Counted from the stretch's first letter, positions 1 to 8,920 are shown. The stretch: 64,000 nt of DNA from Clostridium sp. OM02-18AC (GCF_003481825.1 NZ_QULW01000004.1:141725-205724), one strand, 5' to 3'. Numbers and translations are program-made. The notes: a model not told the origin generated them from the sequence alone.

Positions 1-542
1 TCAACGGCGCTTTCTACCGGGATGGTGTACTGTCTGCAGTCCTTTACGCCCTCGATGCGGCGTACTGCGTCAGAATGTCCCTGGCTGACGCCCTTGCCCC
101 AGAAAGTGTAATCCTTGCCTTCCGGCAGAACGCAGTTTGCGTACAGACGGTTTAAGGAGAACATACCTGGATCCCAGCCGCAGGAGATGAGACTGACTTT
201 GCCGGCTTTCTTTGCTGCTGCATCGACTGCTGCGAAATGCTCCGGGATTCTTGCGTGGGTGTCGAAACTGTCTACTACATTGTACATGGAAGCGTACTGC
301 GGAGTCTGAACCGGAAGATCGGTTGCGCTGCCGCCGCAGAGGATCAGGACATCCAGCTCATCCTGCATATGGGAAAGTTCATCTGCATGAAGAACCTTCA
401 CACCTGCGGTGCGGACCTTCACGCTCTCCGGGTTTCTGCGGGTGAAGACTGCTGCCAGCTCCATGTCAGCGTTCTGGGCAATTGCGCTCTCAACGCCCTT
501 TCCTAAGTTACCGTAACCTAAAATACCAACTCTGATGCTCAT
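1..542 (-). CDS. ddh: meso-diaminopimelate D-dehydrogenase, N-terminal part (cut by window edge)
   Basis: NADPH-dependent dehydrogenase that interconverts L-2-amino-6-oxopimelate (tetrahydrodipicolinate) and meso-diaminopimelate, the one-step branch of lysine and peptidoglycan precursor synthesis in the cytosol. The first 180 codons are present and the C-terminus lies outside the window. The N-terminus carries a Rossmann dinucleotide motif (GILGYGNLGKG, residues about 6-16). It is followed by CGGSATDLP and a VVDSFDTHARIP stretch typical of the family. The start is ATG at 542, with AAAGGAG about nine bases upstream. Lysine and cell-wall genes are not seen next to it here. The family call rests on overall recognition of the N-terminal half. 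Confidence 0.88.
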   Translation of the reverse strand, partial: MSIRVGILGYGNLGKGVESAIAQNADMELAAVFTRRNPESVKVRTAGVKVLHADELSHMQDELDVLILCGGSATDLPVQTPQYASMYNVVDSFDTHARIPEHFAAVDAAAKKAGKVSLISCGWDPGMFSLNRLYANCVLPEGKDYTFWGKGVSQGHSDAVRRIEGVKDCRQYTIPVESAV

Positions 543-637
543 AAGTTTGTTCTCCTTTGTTTTCTGGATATGGGGGATCGCGGCAGGCGCCAAAGCTTCA
601 TACAAGCATGAACGTTGACTTGCTGCCTGCGGAAATA

Positions 638-684
638 CAAAAAGACCGGAACTCCCGTTTTCTATCCGGGGAATTCCGGTCTTA
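638..684 (-). terminator. Rho-independent terminator after tRNA-Ser
   Basis: A perfect 10-bp stem (AAGACCGGAA at 642-651 pairing with 674-683) is followed on the minus strand by a T-tract (TCTTTTTG). It lies just downstream of the tRNA-Ser gene and also separates it from ddh. Confidence 0.85.
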
Positions 685-687
685 TAC

Positions 688-774
688 GGAGATAGAGAGA
701 TTTGAACTCTCGCGCCGGTTGCCCGACCTACCGCATTTCGAGTGCGGACCCTTCAGCCACTTGGGTATATCTCC
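688..774 (-). tRNA. tRNA-Ser (anticodon CGA)
   Basis: This 87-nt class II tRNA has the acceptor GGAGATA paired with TATCTCC, an extended variable arm and a GTTCAAATC T-loop. The anticodon loop reads CTCGAAA, giving anticodon CGA (reads UCG). No CCA is encoded. A consensus promoter lies upstream and a terminator downstream, so it is a single-gene transcription unit. Confidence 0.95.
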
Positions 775-824
775 TGAAAGCTGTCCTGCATGCGGAATTC
801 CGCAACATGCAAAACAGCTTTTAT

Positions 825-853
825 AGTATACACGAAAATCAGCAAATTGTAAA
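825..853 (-). promoter_or_regulatory. Sigma-A-type promoter for tRNA-Ser
   Basis: On the minus strand TTTACA (848-853) and TATACT (825-830) are separated by exactly 17 bases. The transcript would begin about 40 bases before the mature tRNA and include a palindromic leader at about 777-818. Confidence 0.7.
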
Positions 854-962
854 TATCCGCCATTTGTAATCCTGTATTTTTATCTTACTTTTTTATCTCA
901 CTTTTTCTCGCATTTCTCACTTCGCTGCTGTTCCTGCATTTCGCAGGCAGCAGCCAGTTTGA

Positions 963-2006
963 CTATTTTAATTCCATCATGTAAGCGACGGCCAGTTTCG
1001 CAGTCTCCACAACCCCGTCTAAATGGGTGCGTTCCATGCCATGGCTGCAGTAGCATGCCATGCCGAACGCTGCTGCGCGGACATTGTTTCCGGCACGTAC
1101 AGCTGCATTGGCGTCGGTACCATAGCGATAGAAAATATCGATCGCATGGTTGATACCGTTCGCCTCTGCCTCCGCGATGATCTTGCCGGTTAAGTTCCGG
1201 TCATGCGGAGAGAAATTATCTTTTACGCAGATGCTGACTGCATGCTCATTTCCATCGTAATCCGGTCCGATGAGGCCGATATCGATTGCTACAAACTCCT
1301 CTACTTCAGACGGGATATAAGCACCGCCGTGGTTGATCTCCTCGTAGAACGGGAAAGAAAGCAGGGTCCGGTATTTTGGCTTGAAACCATTCTCCGTCAT
1401 GAATTTCAGGGCTGCAAATACAGCTGCAACCGCCATCTTATCATCGATGAAACGGGACTTCACATAGCCATTGTCCAGGATATTGCAATGCGGCTCAAAC
1501 GATACCACATCGCCGTGGCGGATACCAAGAGCCAGGACATCTTCTCTGCTCTCAACCTTCTCATCCAGGCTGATCATCATGGTATTTTCATCGCGCTCGA
1601 GGGTTCTGGCATCATCAAATACATGGGTGGAATGGGACTGGCAGACAAAAAGGCCCGTATATTTTTTCCCGTTTCTTGCATGCACGGTTACCGTCTCGCC
1701 CTCAATGCTCTGGAACGACACACCGCCAAGCTGACGTACCCGCAGGGTACCGTCTTTCTCGATCTTTCTCACGATCAGACCAAGCGTATCCATATGGGCA
1801 CCGATCATAACCGTTTTGGAATTATCCTCACCGTCTAACGTAATGTAAGCAGTGTTTTTTCTGTCGTAGGTCACAGTCTGGCCGAACTTTGCGGCGTACT
1901 CTTCGATCAGCGGCAGAATCTCATCATAGTAGCTGACCGGGCTTGGTACATTGACAAAGTCCCGGAAACAGTCACCAATAAATTGTTTGTCGATTCTGAT
2001 TTCCAT
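963..2006 (-). CDS. M42 family metallo-aminopeptidase (first paralog)
   Basis: Cytosolic dinuclear-metal peptidase of the glutamyl-aminopeptidase/endoglucanase M42 family, 347 residues, the usual family length. Visible metal and catalytic motifs are GAHMDT near residue 70, SRFIDDKMA near 190, the acidic pair in FPFYEEINHGG near 220, AIDIG near 240 and a final CSHGMERTHLDG near 325. It is the last gene of the peptide-import operon, about 37 bases after the second ATPase gene. A second M42 gene is the first gene of the same group. The likely role is trimming imported peptides from the N-terminus. The start is ATG with GGAGATACAACG before it. Exact substrate preference cannot be read from sequence. 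Confidence 0.9.
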   Translation of the reverse strand: MEIRIDKQFIGDCFRDFVNVPSPVSYYDEILPLIEEYAAKFGQTVTYDRKNTAYITLDGEDNSKTVMIGAHMDTLGLIVRKIEKDGTLRVRQLGGVSFQSIEGETVTVHARNGKKYTGLFVCQSHSTHVFDDARTLERDENTMMISLDEKVESREDVLALGIRHGDVVSFEPHCNILDNGYVKSRFIDDKMAVAAVFAALKFMTENGFKPKYRTLLSFPFYEEINHGGAYIPSEVEEFVAIDIGLIGPDYDGNEHAVSICVKDNFSPHDRNLTGKIIAEAEANGINHAIDIFYRYGTDANAAVRAGNNVRAAAFGMACYCSHGMERTHLDGVVETAKLAVAYMMELK

Positions 2007-2043
2007 CGTTGTATCTCCTTTGCAGCGGTCTGTGCGGCCGCTT

Positions 2044-3009
2044 TTATTTCTGATAAAACTTCTCGCAGAAGTGGCAGGCTACTTTGTGTCCGTTGCCCAT
2101 GTCTTTTAACTCCGGAGACTCCGCAAAGCAGCGGTCCTCGGCATACATGCAGCGCGGTGCAAAACGACAGCCCGGCTTCGGATTGATCGGGGAAGTGATC
2201 TCACCTTTTAACAGGATTCGTTTTTTCTTCTCGCCAAGGCGCGGAAGCGGAATTGCAGATAACAGCGCTTTGGTATACGGATGGGTCGGATTCTGGAAGA
2301 GTTCTGCAGACGGTGCGTACTCAACCATCTTTCCTAAATACATAACCATGATATCATCGGAGAAGTAATTGACAACCGACAGATCATGGGTGATGAACAT
2401 GTAGGTCAGTCCCATCTCTTTCTTTAACTGCTTAAGCAGGTTTAAGATCTGTGCCTGAATGGATACGTCCAGTGCAGATACCGGCTCATCGCAGACAATG
2501 AACTTCGGATTCAGTGCCAGCGCGCGGGCAATTCCGATTCGCTGACGGCGTCCGCCGTCCAGCTCATGCGGATAGCTGTTCACAAGTCGCTCTGCCAGTC
2601 CTACGACTTCCATCAGCTCGCGTACACGGTTTTCGCGCTCCGCTTTGGTGCGGTAAATATGGTGCAGGCGCAGCGGCTCTCCAATGATCTCGCTGACCGA
2701 TTTTCTCGGATTCAGGGATGCAAACGGATCCTGGAATACGATCTGCATATCGGAGCGGAGTTTGCGCATCTCCTCTAAGGAAACCTTCGTGATATCGCGT
2801 CCATCAAAGATTACCTCGCCGGAGGTCGGCTCATGCAGACGGAGAATAGCACGACCCATCGTGGATTTTCCGCAGCCGGACTCGCCTACCACGCCAAGGA
2901 TCTTTCCTTTTTCCAGAGTAAAGCTGATGTCATCGACTGCATGGAGTACACCGCCCGGGGTATTAAAATATTTTTTCAGGTTTTTGACTTCTAAGATCGG
3001 CTCAGACAT
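2044..3009 (-). CDS. Oligopeptide/dipeptide ABC transporter ATPase (OppF/DppF type)
   Basis: One of the two nucleotide-binding subunits of a peptide importer, 321 residues. Walker A is GESGCGKST near residue 42, Walker B is FIVCDEPVSALD near 160, and the C-terminal oligopeptide-transporter domain has its cysteines in PGCRFAPRCMY near 285. The signature motif reads LDGGRRQR instead of LSGGQRQR; this variant replaces the usual serine and, from memory of the family, also occurs in other clostridial OppF-type proteins. It overlaps the preceding ATPase gene by 8 bases, implying translational coupling. The acidic signature suggests that this subunit carries one asymmetric ATP site. Confidence 0.92.
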   Translation of the reverse strand: MSEPILEVKNLKKYFNTPGGVLHAVDDISFTLEKGKILGVVGESGCGKSTMGRAILRLHEPTSGEVIFDGRDITKVSLEEMRKLRSDMQIVFQDPFASLNPRKSVSEIIGEPLRLHHIYRTKAERENRVRELMEVVGLAERLVNSYPHELDGGRRQRIGIARALALNPKFIVCDEPVSALDVSIQAQILNLLKQLKKEMGLTYMFITHDLSVVNYFSDDIMVMYLGKMVEYAPSAELFQNPTHPYTKALLSAIPLPRLGEKKKRILLKGEITSPINPKPGCRFAPRCMYAEDRCFAESPELKDMGNGHKVACHFCEKFYQK

Positions 3010-4012
3010 TGTGCTTTCCTCCTACTACAACTCCGGTTCCCTCTTCGTATGCCAGGCATGCAGCCATATGGGTCTCAGACAGCTTCGTCTGAACCGGTTT
3101 TCTGGTTTTGCAAAGCTCCGTTGCATATTTGCAGCGCGGATGGAACGGACAGCCACTCGGCAGATTGGTCGGGTCCGGCATCAGTCCCGGAATCGGGTGA
3201 AGCTCTTCTTCACGGTTTTCGATATCCGGCAGGGAGCCAAACAGACCTTCGGTATACGGATGCGCGGTATTCTCAAAAATATCTACCAGATTGCCGTGCT
3301 CCACGATCTGTCCTGCGTACATAATGCTGACCTCATCACATACCTCTGCCACGATACCCAGATCATGGGTGATCATGAGCATGGAGGTCTGATACTGCTC
3401 TTTTAATTTCTGCATCAGATCCAGCACCTGTGCCTGAATGGTCACATCCAGTGCCGTGGTTGGTTCGTCCGCGATCAGAAGATCCGGGTTGCAGACCAGA
3501 GCCATTGCAATGACAACACGCTGTTTCATACCGCCGGAGAACTGATGCGGGTACTCATCCGCACGCTGTCCCGGGATTCCAACCATTTCCAGCATTTCGC
3601 GTGCCTTGTCCATGGCTTCCTTCTTGGACATCTTCTTCTCATGAAGCTGGATCTCCTCCGCGATCTGGTCGCCTACGGTCATAACCGGGTTTAAGGAAGT
3701 CATCGGGTCCTGGAAGATCATGGAAACCTGCTTGCCGCGGATGGATTCCATCTCGTCTTCACTGTATTCAAAAATATTGTTTCCCTCCAGACGAATCACG
3801 CCTCCGGTGATCTTGCCCGGCGGATTCGGGATCAGGCGGAGAATGGACAGCGCCGTAGTGGTCTTGCCCGCACCGGTCTCTCCTACCAGTCCCAGTGTTT
3901 TTCCTTTTTCAATCTTTAAATCTATGCCGTTGACCGCTTCCACCACGCCGTCGGATGTGGTATACCGGACGGAAAGGTTTTCAATATCAACAGTATAATT
4001 TTTCTGTTCCAT
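3002..4012 (-). CDS. Oligopeptide/dipeptide ABC transporter ATPase (OppD/DppD type)
   Basis: Partner ATPase of the importer, 336 residues. It has Walker A GETGAGKTT near residue 40, a canonical FSGGMKQR signature near 160, Walker B LLIADEPTTALD near 180, and the C-terminal oligopeptide domain (SGCPFHPRCKY near 285). ATG start at 4012. It lies 10 bases after the OppC-type permease gene and overlaps the OppF-type gene, so the permease-ATPase part of the operon is tightly packed. With its partner it would power peptide uptake at the cytoplasmic face of the membrane. Confidence 0.93.
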   Translation of the reverse strand: MEQKNYTVDIENLSVRYTTSDGVVEAVNGIDLKIEKGKTLGLVGETGAGKTTTALSILRLIPNPPGKITGGVIRLEGNNIFEYSEDEMESIRGKQVSMIFQDPMTSLNPVMTVGDQIAEEIQLHEKKMSKKEAMDKAREMLEMVGIPGQRADEYPHQFSGGMKQRVVIAMALVCNPDLLIADEPTTALDVTIQAQVLDLMQKLKEQYQTSMLMITHDLGIVAEVCDEVSIMYAGQIVEHGNLVDIFENTAHPYTEGLFGSLPDIENREEELHPIPGLMPDPTNLPSGCPFHPRCKYATELCKTRKPVQTKLSETHMAACLAYEEGTGVVVGGKHNV

Positions 4013-4022
4013 GATATACCTC

Positions 4023-4898
4023 CTACTGTTTTAAACGTGGATCCAGCGCATCACGCAGACCGTCGCCCAGAAGGTTCAGTGCCAGGATCGTAATGACAAT
4101 CGCAAGACCCGGGAATAACGTTAAGTGCAGGGCATCTCTTAAATAACCGCGTCCGCCGGACAGCATTGCGCCCCATTCCGGAGACGGCGGCTGTACGCCA
4201 AGGCCGATAAAGCTTAAGGATGCCGTAGAAAGAATCGCACTTGCCACGGATAAAGTTGCCTGAACGATGATCGGTGCCAGGCAGTTGGGAAGGATCTCAC
4301 GGAAAATGGTGGTCGGGCTCTTCGCACCGATCGCGCGGGATGCCTCAACGAATTCCTGATCCTTGATACTCATAACGGATGCGCGCACAATACGGGCATA
4401 CTGCGGCACACCGGATACTCCGATCGCCAGCATCACGTTTACCAGGCTGGTTCCCAGTGCCGCAACAATGGTCATAGCCAGCAGGATACTTGGAACTGCC
4501 AGAAAGATATCCATGATACGCATGATGATGTTGTCGATCTTGCCGCCGTAATAACCTGCGACCGCTCCCAGCATACCACCGATGGTCAGGGAAATACTCA
4601 CGGAGATCAGGCCTACGACCAGGGAAACACGGGAGCCATGGACAAGACGGGCAAAAATATCACGGCCGAACTCATCGGTGCCGCACCAGTGTGCCATACT
4701 CGGGCCCTGAAGACGGTTTTTGATATCCTGTGCGATAACCTTGGTGTCATAATCTGCGATCACGTCTGCAAAAACAGCCATGAATACCAGAATCAGCAAG
4801 ACAACCAGACCAACCATAGCCATACGGTTTCGTTTCAGTCTGTGCCATACATCGGCTGCCATGCTGCGTTTTTTATTTGTCGTTGCTACTCTTACCAT
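4023..4898 (-). CDS. Peptide ABC transporter permease (OppC/DppC type)
   Basis: Membrane subunit of the importer, 291 residues from the chosen start. It has one N-terminal membrane segment (about residues 27-47) followed by a periplasmic-side loop with GTDEFGRDIFARL, typical of DppC/OppC, then the BPD_transp_1 domain with several helices. The coupling EAA-type motif is near EASRAIGAKSPTTIFREILP. A GTG three codons upstream would also be open, but AGGAGG lies eight bases before the ATG at 4898, so that ATG is preferred. It lies 12 bases after the OppB-type gene. Confidence 0.92.
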   Translation of the reverse strand: MVRVATTNKKRSMAADVWHRLKRNRMAMVGLVVLLILVFMAVFADVIADYDTKVIAQDIKNRLQGPSMAHWCGTDEFGRDIFARLVHGSRVSLVVGLISVSISLTIGGMLGAVAGYYGGKIDNIIMRIMDIFLAVPSILLAMTIVAALGTSLVNVMLAIGVSGVPQYARIVRASVMSIKDQEFVEASRAIGAKSPTTIFREILPNCLAPIIVQATLSVASAILSTASLSFIGLGVQPPSPEWGAMLSGGRGYLRDALHLTLFPGLAIVITILALNLLGDGLRDALDPRLKQ

Positions 4899-4910
4899 CT
4901 TCTTCACCTC

Positions 4911-5837
4911 CTATTTGTATTTTGATTTGATCCGCGGGTCAATGTATCCGTACAGGATATCGACCACCAGGTTTACAATACTAAAGCAGATACAGAAGAT
5001 GATTACACAGCCCAGTACCGCCGGGGTGTCCTTCGCCTTGATGCTGTTTACCAGATAGGTACCAACACCCGGCCAGGAGAATACAGCCTCCGTTAAGACT
5101 GCACCGCCAAGCAGGGAACCAAACTGCAGACCAATGACCGTAACAACCGGAATCAGCGCATTCTTTAACGCATGCTTGTACACAACCACGCGGCGGTTCA
5201 CACCCTTTGCCTTCGCGGTACGGATGTAATCCTGACGGATGACCTCCAGCATGGAGGAACGGGTGATACGGGTAATGCTCGCCATACAGCCGGTACCCAG
5301 TGTAATGACCGGAAGCACCAGGGAACGCCAGGTCTCATCACCACCGGACGGGAACCATTTTAAATGCAAAGAAAAACCAATGATGAGCATCAGGCCCAGC
5401 CAGAAGTTCGGGGTCGCAACGCCCAAAAGAGCCAGGACCATGCTGATGCTGTCGGTCAGGGAATACTGCTTGGTCGCGGAGATGATGCCCACCGGAATGG
5501 ATAATACCACAGCAAACAGCATACCCCAGAAAGCCAGCTTAATGGTTGCCGGGAAACGTGTCATAACCTCATTGAATACCGGCTGACCGGACTTATAAGA
5601 TTCGCCCAGATCACCGTGAAGCAGATTTACCATATAATGAAAATACCGGACCAGAACCGGATCATTCAGTCCCAGTTCCTCCCGCAAAGCTTCTACCGCC
5701 TCAATCGGGGCTGTCTCACCGAGAATGGTGCGGGCAGTATCACCTGGAGCCAGTGACATGATAAAAAACACCAGAAATGATACACCGATGATAACCGGGA
5801 TCAGCATCAGCAGACGCTTGATGATATACTTATGCAT
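4911..5837 (-). CDS. Peptide ABC transporter permease (OppB/DppB type)
   Basis: First membrane subunit of the importer, 308 residues. It has an N-terminal helix (about 9-30), a LGLNDPVLVRYFHYM stretch typical of DppB/OppB before the BPD_transp_1 domain, and an EAA-type loop (RTAKAKGVNRRVVVYKHALKN is the region, near residue 210). ATG start with AAGGAG seven bases upstream. It follows the binding-protein gene across a 190-base gap that contains a strong hairpin, so it may be expressed at a lower level than the binding protein. Confidence 0.93.
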   Translation of the reverse strand: MHKYIIKRLLMLIPVIIGVSFLVFFIMSLAPGDTARTILGETAPIEAVEALREELGLNDPVLVRYFHYMVNLLHGDLGESYKSGQPVFNEVMTRFPATIKLAFWGMLFAVVLSIPVGIISATKQYSLTDSISMVLALLGVATPNFWLGLMLIIGFSLHLKWFPSGGDETWRSLVLPVITLGTGCMASITRITRSSMLEVIRQDYIRTAKAKGVNRRVVVYKHALKNALIPVVTVIGLQFGSLLGGAVLTEAVFSWPGVGTYLVNSIKAKDTPAVLGCVIIFCICFSIVNLVVDILYGYIDPRIKSKYK

Positions 5838-5961
5838 TTCGCAACTCCTTCCTTATTGTTCTGCGAAATTTCGCGGTCTATAAAAACCTTGTAGCCGTTT
5901 TGCCATTGCAGGGATCAGCCAGGATACCTCTGGCGCCTCTCTGATATGCAAAGCAACAAAA

Positions 5962-6000
5962 CATGAAAAGCACATACCCATACGGGATGTGCTTTTCATG
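5962..6000 (-). terminator. Intercistronic hairpin between binding-protein and permease genes
   Basis: A perfect 14-bp stem (5962-5975 with 5987-6000) is extended by CCC/GGG in the loop and followed on the minus strand by a T-rich run (TGTTTTGTTGC). It sits 27 bases after the binding-protein stop. Such hairpins between an abundant binding protein and its permeases commonly act as partial terminators or mRNA-stabilising ends; that role is inferred. Confidence 0.7.
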
Positions 6001-6027
6001 CATTTCATTCAAATTTTCCTGTGGTGC

Positions 6028-7614
6028 TTACTCGTAATGTGCACCGGACAGAACATGCATGCTGAAGGAAGAAATCTCAACTCCCTGCAGATCTTTATTT
6101 CTTGCGATAAAGCCAGTCTGGGAATATAACGGAACCCAGATCGCATCCTCGGAAATCGTCTTGGTGATCTCCTTGTAATCCTCATCAACCTTTGCTTCAT
6201 CGCGGTTGGTTGCAGCATCATCGATCAGTGCGTCTACATCCGGATTCTTGTAGAATGCACGGTTTCCGCCTGCACCTGCATTGGTGCTCATGAACAGCGG
6301 ACGGTAGGTGTTATCCGGCTCTGCGTTTGCTACCCAGCCGGAAAAGCATGCATCGTGCTCACCGTTACCGGTCTTCTCGAAGAATGTGGAAGCCTCCATC
6401 TGCTCGATGTTCATGGTGATGCCGATCTGCTGTAAGTTTGCCTGAACTGCAGTTGCACTTCTTGCACGGGTATCGTTTGAGAGATATGCGGTAAAGGTAA
6501 ATCCATCTGCGTAGCCAGCCTCAGCTAACAGTTCTTTTGCCTTTTCCGGATTGTACTCGTATTTTACAGCGGTATCCTTGTAGCCGATCGCACCTGGTGC
6601 CAGGTAACCGTCTACGGTAGTACCTTCGCCATTGATCGCAACGATCAGAACATCCTCCTTGTTGATGGCATAGTTCATGGCCTGTCTTACTAAAACATTG
6701 TCGAACGGAGCCTTGGAAGTATTTAAGTTCATCATCTCGATCTGGGAAGACTCATACTCATCCAGAGCCAGGTTCTCGTTGTCACGGATCTTCTGTGCAT
6801 CGTTGCTTCCAACGTCTAAGAGCAGGTCAACCTCGCCGTTCTCCAATGCGATGGTTCTGGAAGTCTCCTCGGAGATTGCCTTTAAGATGATGCCTTCATT
6901 CTTTGCGGCACGCTCTTCATCGAAGTAGTTCGGGTTTTTCTTCAGCTCAACGCTGGAGCCCGGCATCCAGGAAACGAACGTGTATGGACCGCTTCCCATC
7001 GGTGCGTCTGCAACCTTCTTGCCTTCGCTCTCCAGTTTTTCCACATAACTCTTGCACATGATTGCGCCGCCGGAGTGAGCCAGGGAAGTAAGCAGTGCGT
7101 TAGACGGCTGATTCATATGGATGATGAAGTTTAAGTCATCCACAACTTCTACGGAATCGATCATGGCTGCCAGATGTCCAACCTTTGCAGATGCTTTCAG
7201 TCTCTCCAGGGAGAACTTTACATCCTCAGCGGTCAGCGGAGTGCCGTCAGAGAAGGTTACACCCTCTTTTAATTTGAAGTTTACGGTTGTGTCATCTGCG
7301 TAATCCCAGCTCTCTGCCAGATCGCCGACAACCTCATTGTTCTCATTGACACGAACCAGGTTGCTGTAGATGTGGCGGGTTACGTAAGAAGACTGTACAT
7401 CGTTGTGGTCATGCGGATCCAAAGATGTGATGTCAGCCTTCATCGCTGCACGGATGATGCCATCGCTGGAACCTGCAGCCGCGCTGCCTTCCGTTTTACC
7501 AGCTTCGGTCTGTGTGTTGTCTGCAGAGCTGCTGCTCTTGGAACCGCCGCAGGCTGTCATGAAGACAGAAGCTGCAAGCAGGCATCCCAGAAGGATTTTT
7601 CCTGTTTTTTTCAT
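6028..7614 (-). CDS. Peptide ABC transporter substrate-binding lipoprotein (SBP_bac_5)
   Basis: Extracytoplasmic receptor of the peptide importer, 528 residues. The N-terminus is a lipoprotein signal with a lipobox ending in FMTACGG (Cys at about 22) and a Gly/Ser/Ala-rich linker. The family 5 domain begins near ITSLDPHDH (about 64) and includes NLVRVNENNEVVGDLAESW and KEGVTFSDGTPLTAEDVKFS, both hallmarks of the Dpp/Opp binding-protein family. ATG start with AAAGGAG ten bases upstream. It follows the second M42 peptidase by about 60 bases and precedes the permeases across a hairpin. The bound peptide class cannot be told from sequence alone. Confidence 0.93.
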   Translation of the reverse strand: MKKTGKILLGCLLAASVFMTACGGSKSSSSADNTQTEAGKTEGSAAAGSSDGIIRAAMKADITSLDPHDHNDVQSSYVTRHIYSNLVRVNENNEVVGDLAESWDYADDTTVNFKLKEGVTFSDGTPLTAEDVKFSLERLKASAKVGHLAAMIDSVEVVDDLNFIIHMNQPSNALLTSLAHSGGAIMCKSYVEKLESEGKKVADAPMGSGPYTFVSWMPGSSVELKKNPNYFDEERAAKNEGIILKAISEETSRTIALENGEVDLLLDVGSNDAQKIRDNENLALDEYESSQIEMMNLNTSKAPFDNVLVRQAMNYAINKEDVLIVAINGEGTTVDGYLAPGAIGYKDTAVKYEYNPEKAKELLAEAGYADGFTFTAYLSNDTRARSATAVQANLQQIGITMNIEQMEASTFFEKTGNGEHDACFSGWVANAEPDNTYRPLFMSTNAGAGGNRAFYKNPDVDALIDDAATNRDEAKVDEDYKEITKTISEDAIWVPLYSQTGFIARNKDLQGVEISSFSMHVLSGAHYE

Positions 7615-7675
7615 AAGATATGTACTCCTTTTTTCTTTTCCCTTTCGTTCCTGTGTGTTTCACAGGCATCGTTTT

Positions 7676-8716
7676 TTATTCTTCCAACAGGTAAGCTGCC
7701 AGAAGCTTTGCAGTGTTCTTCACACCGTCCAGGTGGGTACGCTCCATGCCGTGGGAGCAGAAGGTTCCCATGCCGAATGCGCCTGCAACAAGGTTGTTTC
7801 CTGCGCGCACTGCTGCGCCGCCGTCGGTGCCATAACGGTAAAATACATCCGGTGCGTAGTTTAACTCATTGGCTGCTGCCAGTCTTACCAGACGATCCGT
7901 AACTTCTCTGTCATACGGGGAGAAGTTGTCTTTCACACAGATGCTGACGCGGTCTTCCCGGCCATTGTGGTCTGGTCCGATCACGGCAATATCCAGTGCC
8001 AGGTACTCGCTTACACACTCCGGCACAAAAGAGCCGCCATGTCCGATCTCCTCGTAATGCGGGAACGCGAACCAGGTATCGCAAAGCGGTGTCAGGTTCT
8101 GGTCTTTTAAAAGCTTTAACATAACCAGACTGCAGGCTACACAGGCTTTGTCATCAATAAAGCGTGATTTGATGAACCCTTTCTCCGTTACGGTAAAATG
8201 CGGCTCGATCGACAGGATATCGCCATTCTCAATCCCCAGGGCACGTACTTCCTCTGCGGAATGTACATTCTCATCCAGAATTACGATCATGGTGTTCTCA
8301 TTACGCTCTAATGTTTTTGCATCGTCGAATACATGAACAGAATGTGACTGGCATGCCACAAGACCGGTATAGGTTTTTCCGTTTCTTGCATATACGGTAA
8401 CCGTTTCTCCTTCGATGCTGTTAAAGTTGATGCCGCCCAAATTTCTCACACGGAGCATTCCATCGTTATCGATGTGTTTGACCATAAGGCCGAGGGTATC
8501 CAAGTGAGCGCCGACGCATACAGTTCTGGTACGGTCTTTTCCCGGTACCTTAATGTAAACCGTGTGCTTGCGGTCATACTCCACCTCATACCCAAGTGAA
8601 GCAGCAAGCTGCTCCATCAGCGGATTTACCTGTTCAAAGTAGCTGACCGGACTTGGTGTTTCGATCAGTTTTTTCATTGTATCAAGCAGATAATCCCAAT
8701 CCCACTGAAGATTCAT
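7676..8716 (-). CDS. M42 family metallo-aminopeptidase (second paralog)
   Basis: 346-residue paralog of the peptidase at 963-2006, alike over its whole length. The same metal and catalytic motifs are present: GAHLDT near residue 70, SRFIDDKACVAC near 190, FPHYEEIGHGG near 220, ALDIAVIG near 240 and CSHGMERTHLDG near 325. It is the promoter-proximal gene of the peptide-import group, and the binding-protein gene follows after about 60 bases. It probably acts in the cytosol on imported peptides. Differences between the two copies are spread along the sequence, so this is not a very recent duplication. Confidence 0.9.
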   Translation of the reverse strand: MNLQWDWDYLLDTMKKLIETPSPVSYFEQVNPLMEQLAASLGYEVEYDRKHTVYIKVPGKDRTRTVCVGAHLDTLGLMVKHIDNDGMLRVRNLGGINFNSIEGETVTVYARNGKTYTGLVACQSHSVHVFDDAKTLERNENTMIVILDENVHSAEEVRALGIENGDILSIEPHFTVTEKGFIKSRFIDDKACVACSLVMLKLLKDQNLTPLCDTWFAFPHYEEIGHGGSFVPECVSEYLALDIAVIGPDHNGREDRVSICVKDNFSPYDREVTDRLVRLAAANELNYAPDVFYRYGTDGGAAVRAGNNLVAGAFGMGTFCSHGMERTHLDGVKNTAKLLAAYLLEE

Positions 8717-8826
8717 TGTTTTGATTCCTTTCCCTCATACTCGCTGCACAAAAAACGATTCTGTTTTTACAATCGCGTACAAATATCTTTCCCAGAAAGA
8801 CATGTGCAACGATGCCAGTATAATAC

Positions 8827-8883
8827 AAAATCAGCAGAAAAGCTATAGAGAAATTCATTTTCTTCGCTTTTTCTGCTGATTTT
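8827..8883 (-). terminator. Terminator after the amidase gene
   Basis: Long inverted repeat: 8827-8843 pairs with 8866-8883 with a single bulged base, and TTTTGTATTAT follows on the minus strand. It lies 38 bases after the amidase stop and before the M42/peptide-import transcription unit. Confidence 0.75.
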
Positions 8884-8920
8884 CACAATTTTTGTGTAAT
8901 TTTACCTGTTATTCTTATGT

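Noticed and set aside
1203..1838. Long plus-strand open frame of 211 codons
   Set aside because: It lies wholly antisense to the M42 peptidase gene, whose protein has all family motifs, and its own product has no recognisable features.
2684..3406. 240-codon plus-strand open frame
   Set aside because: Antisense across the joined ends of the two peptide-transport ATPase genes; a shadow of their codon use.
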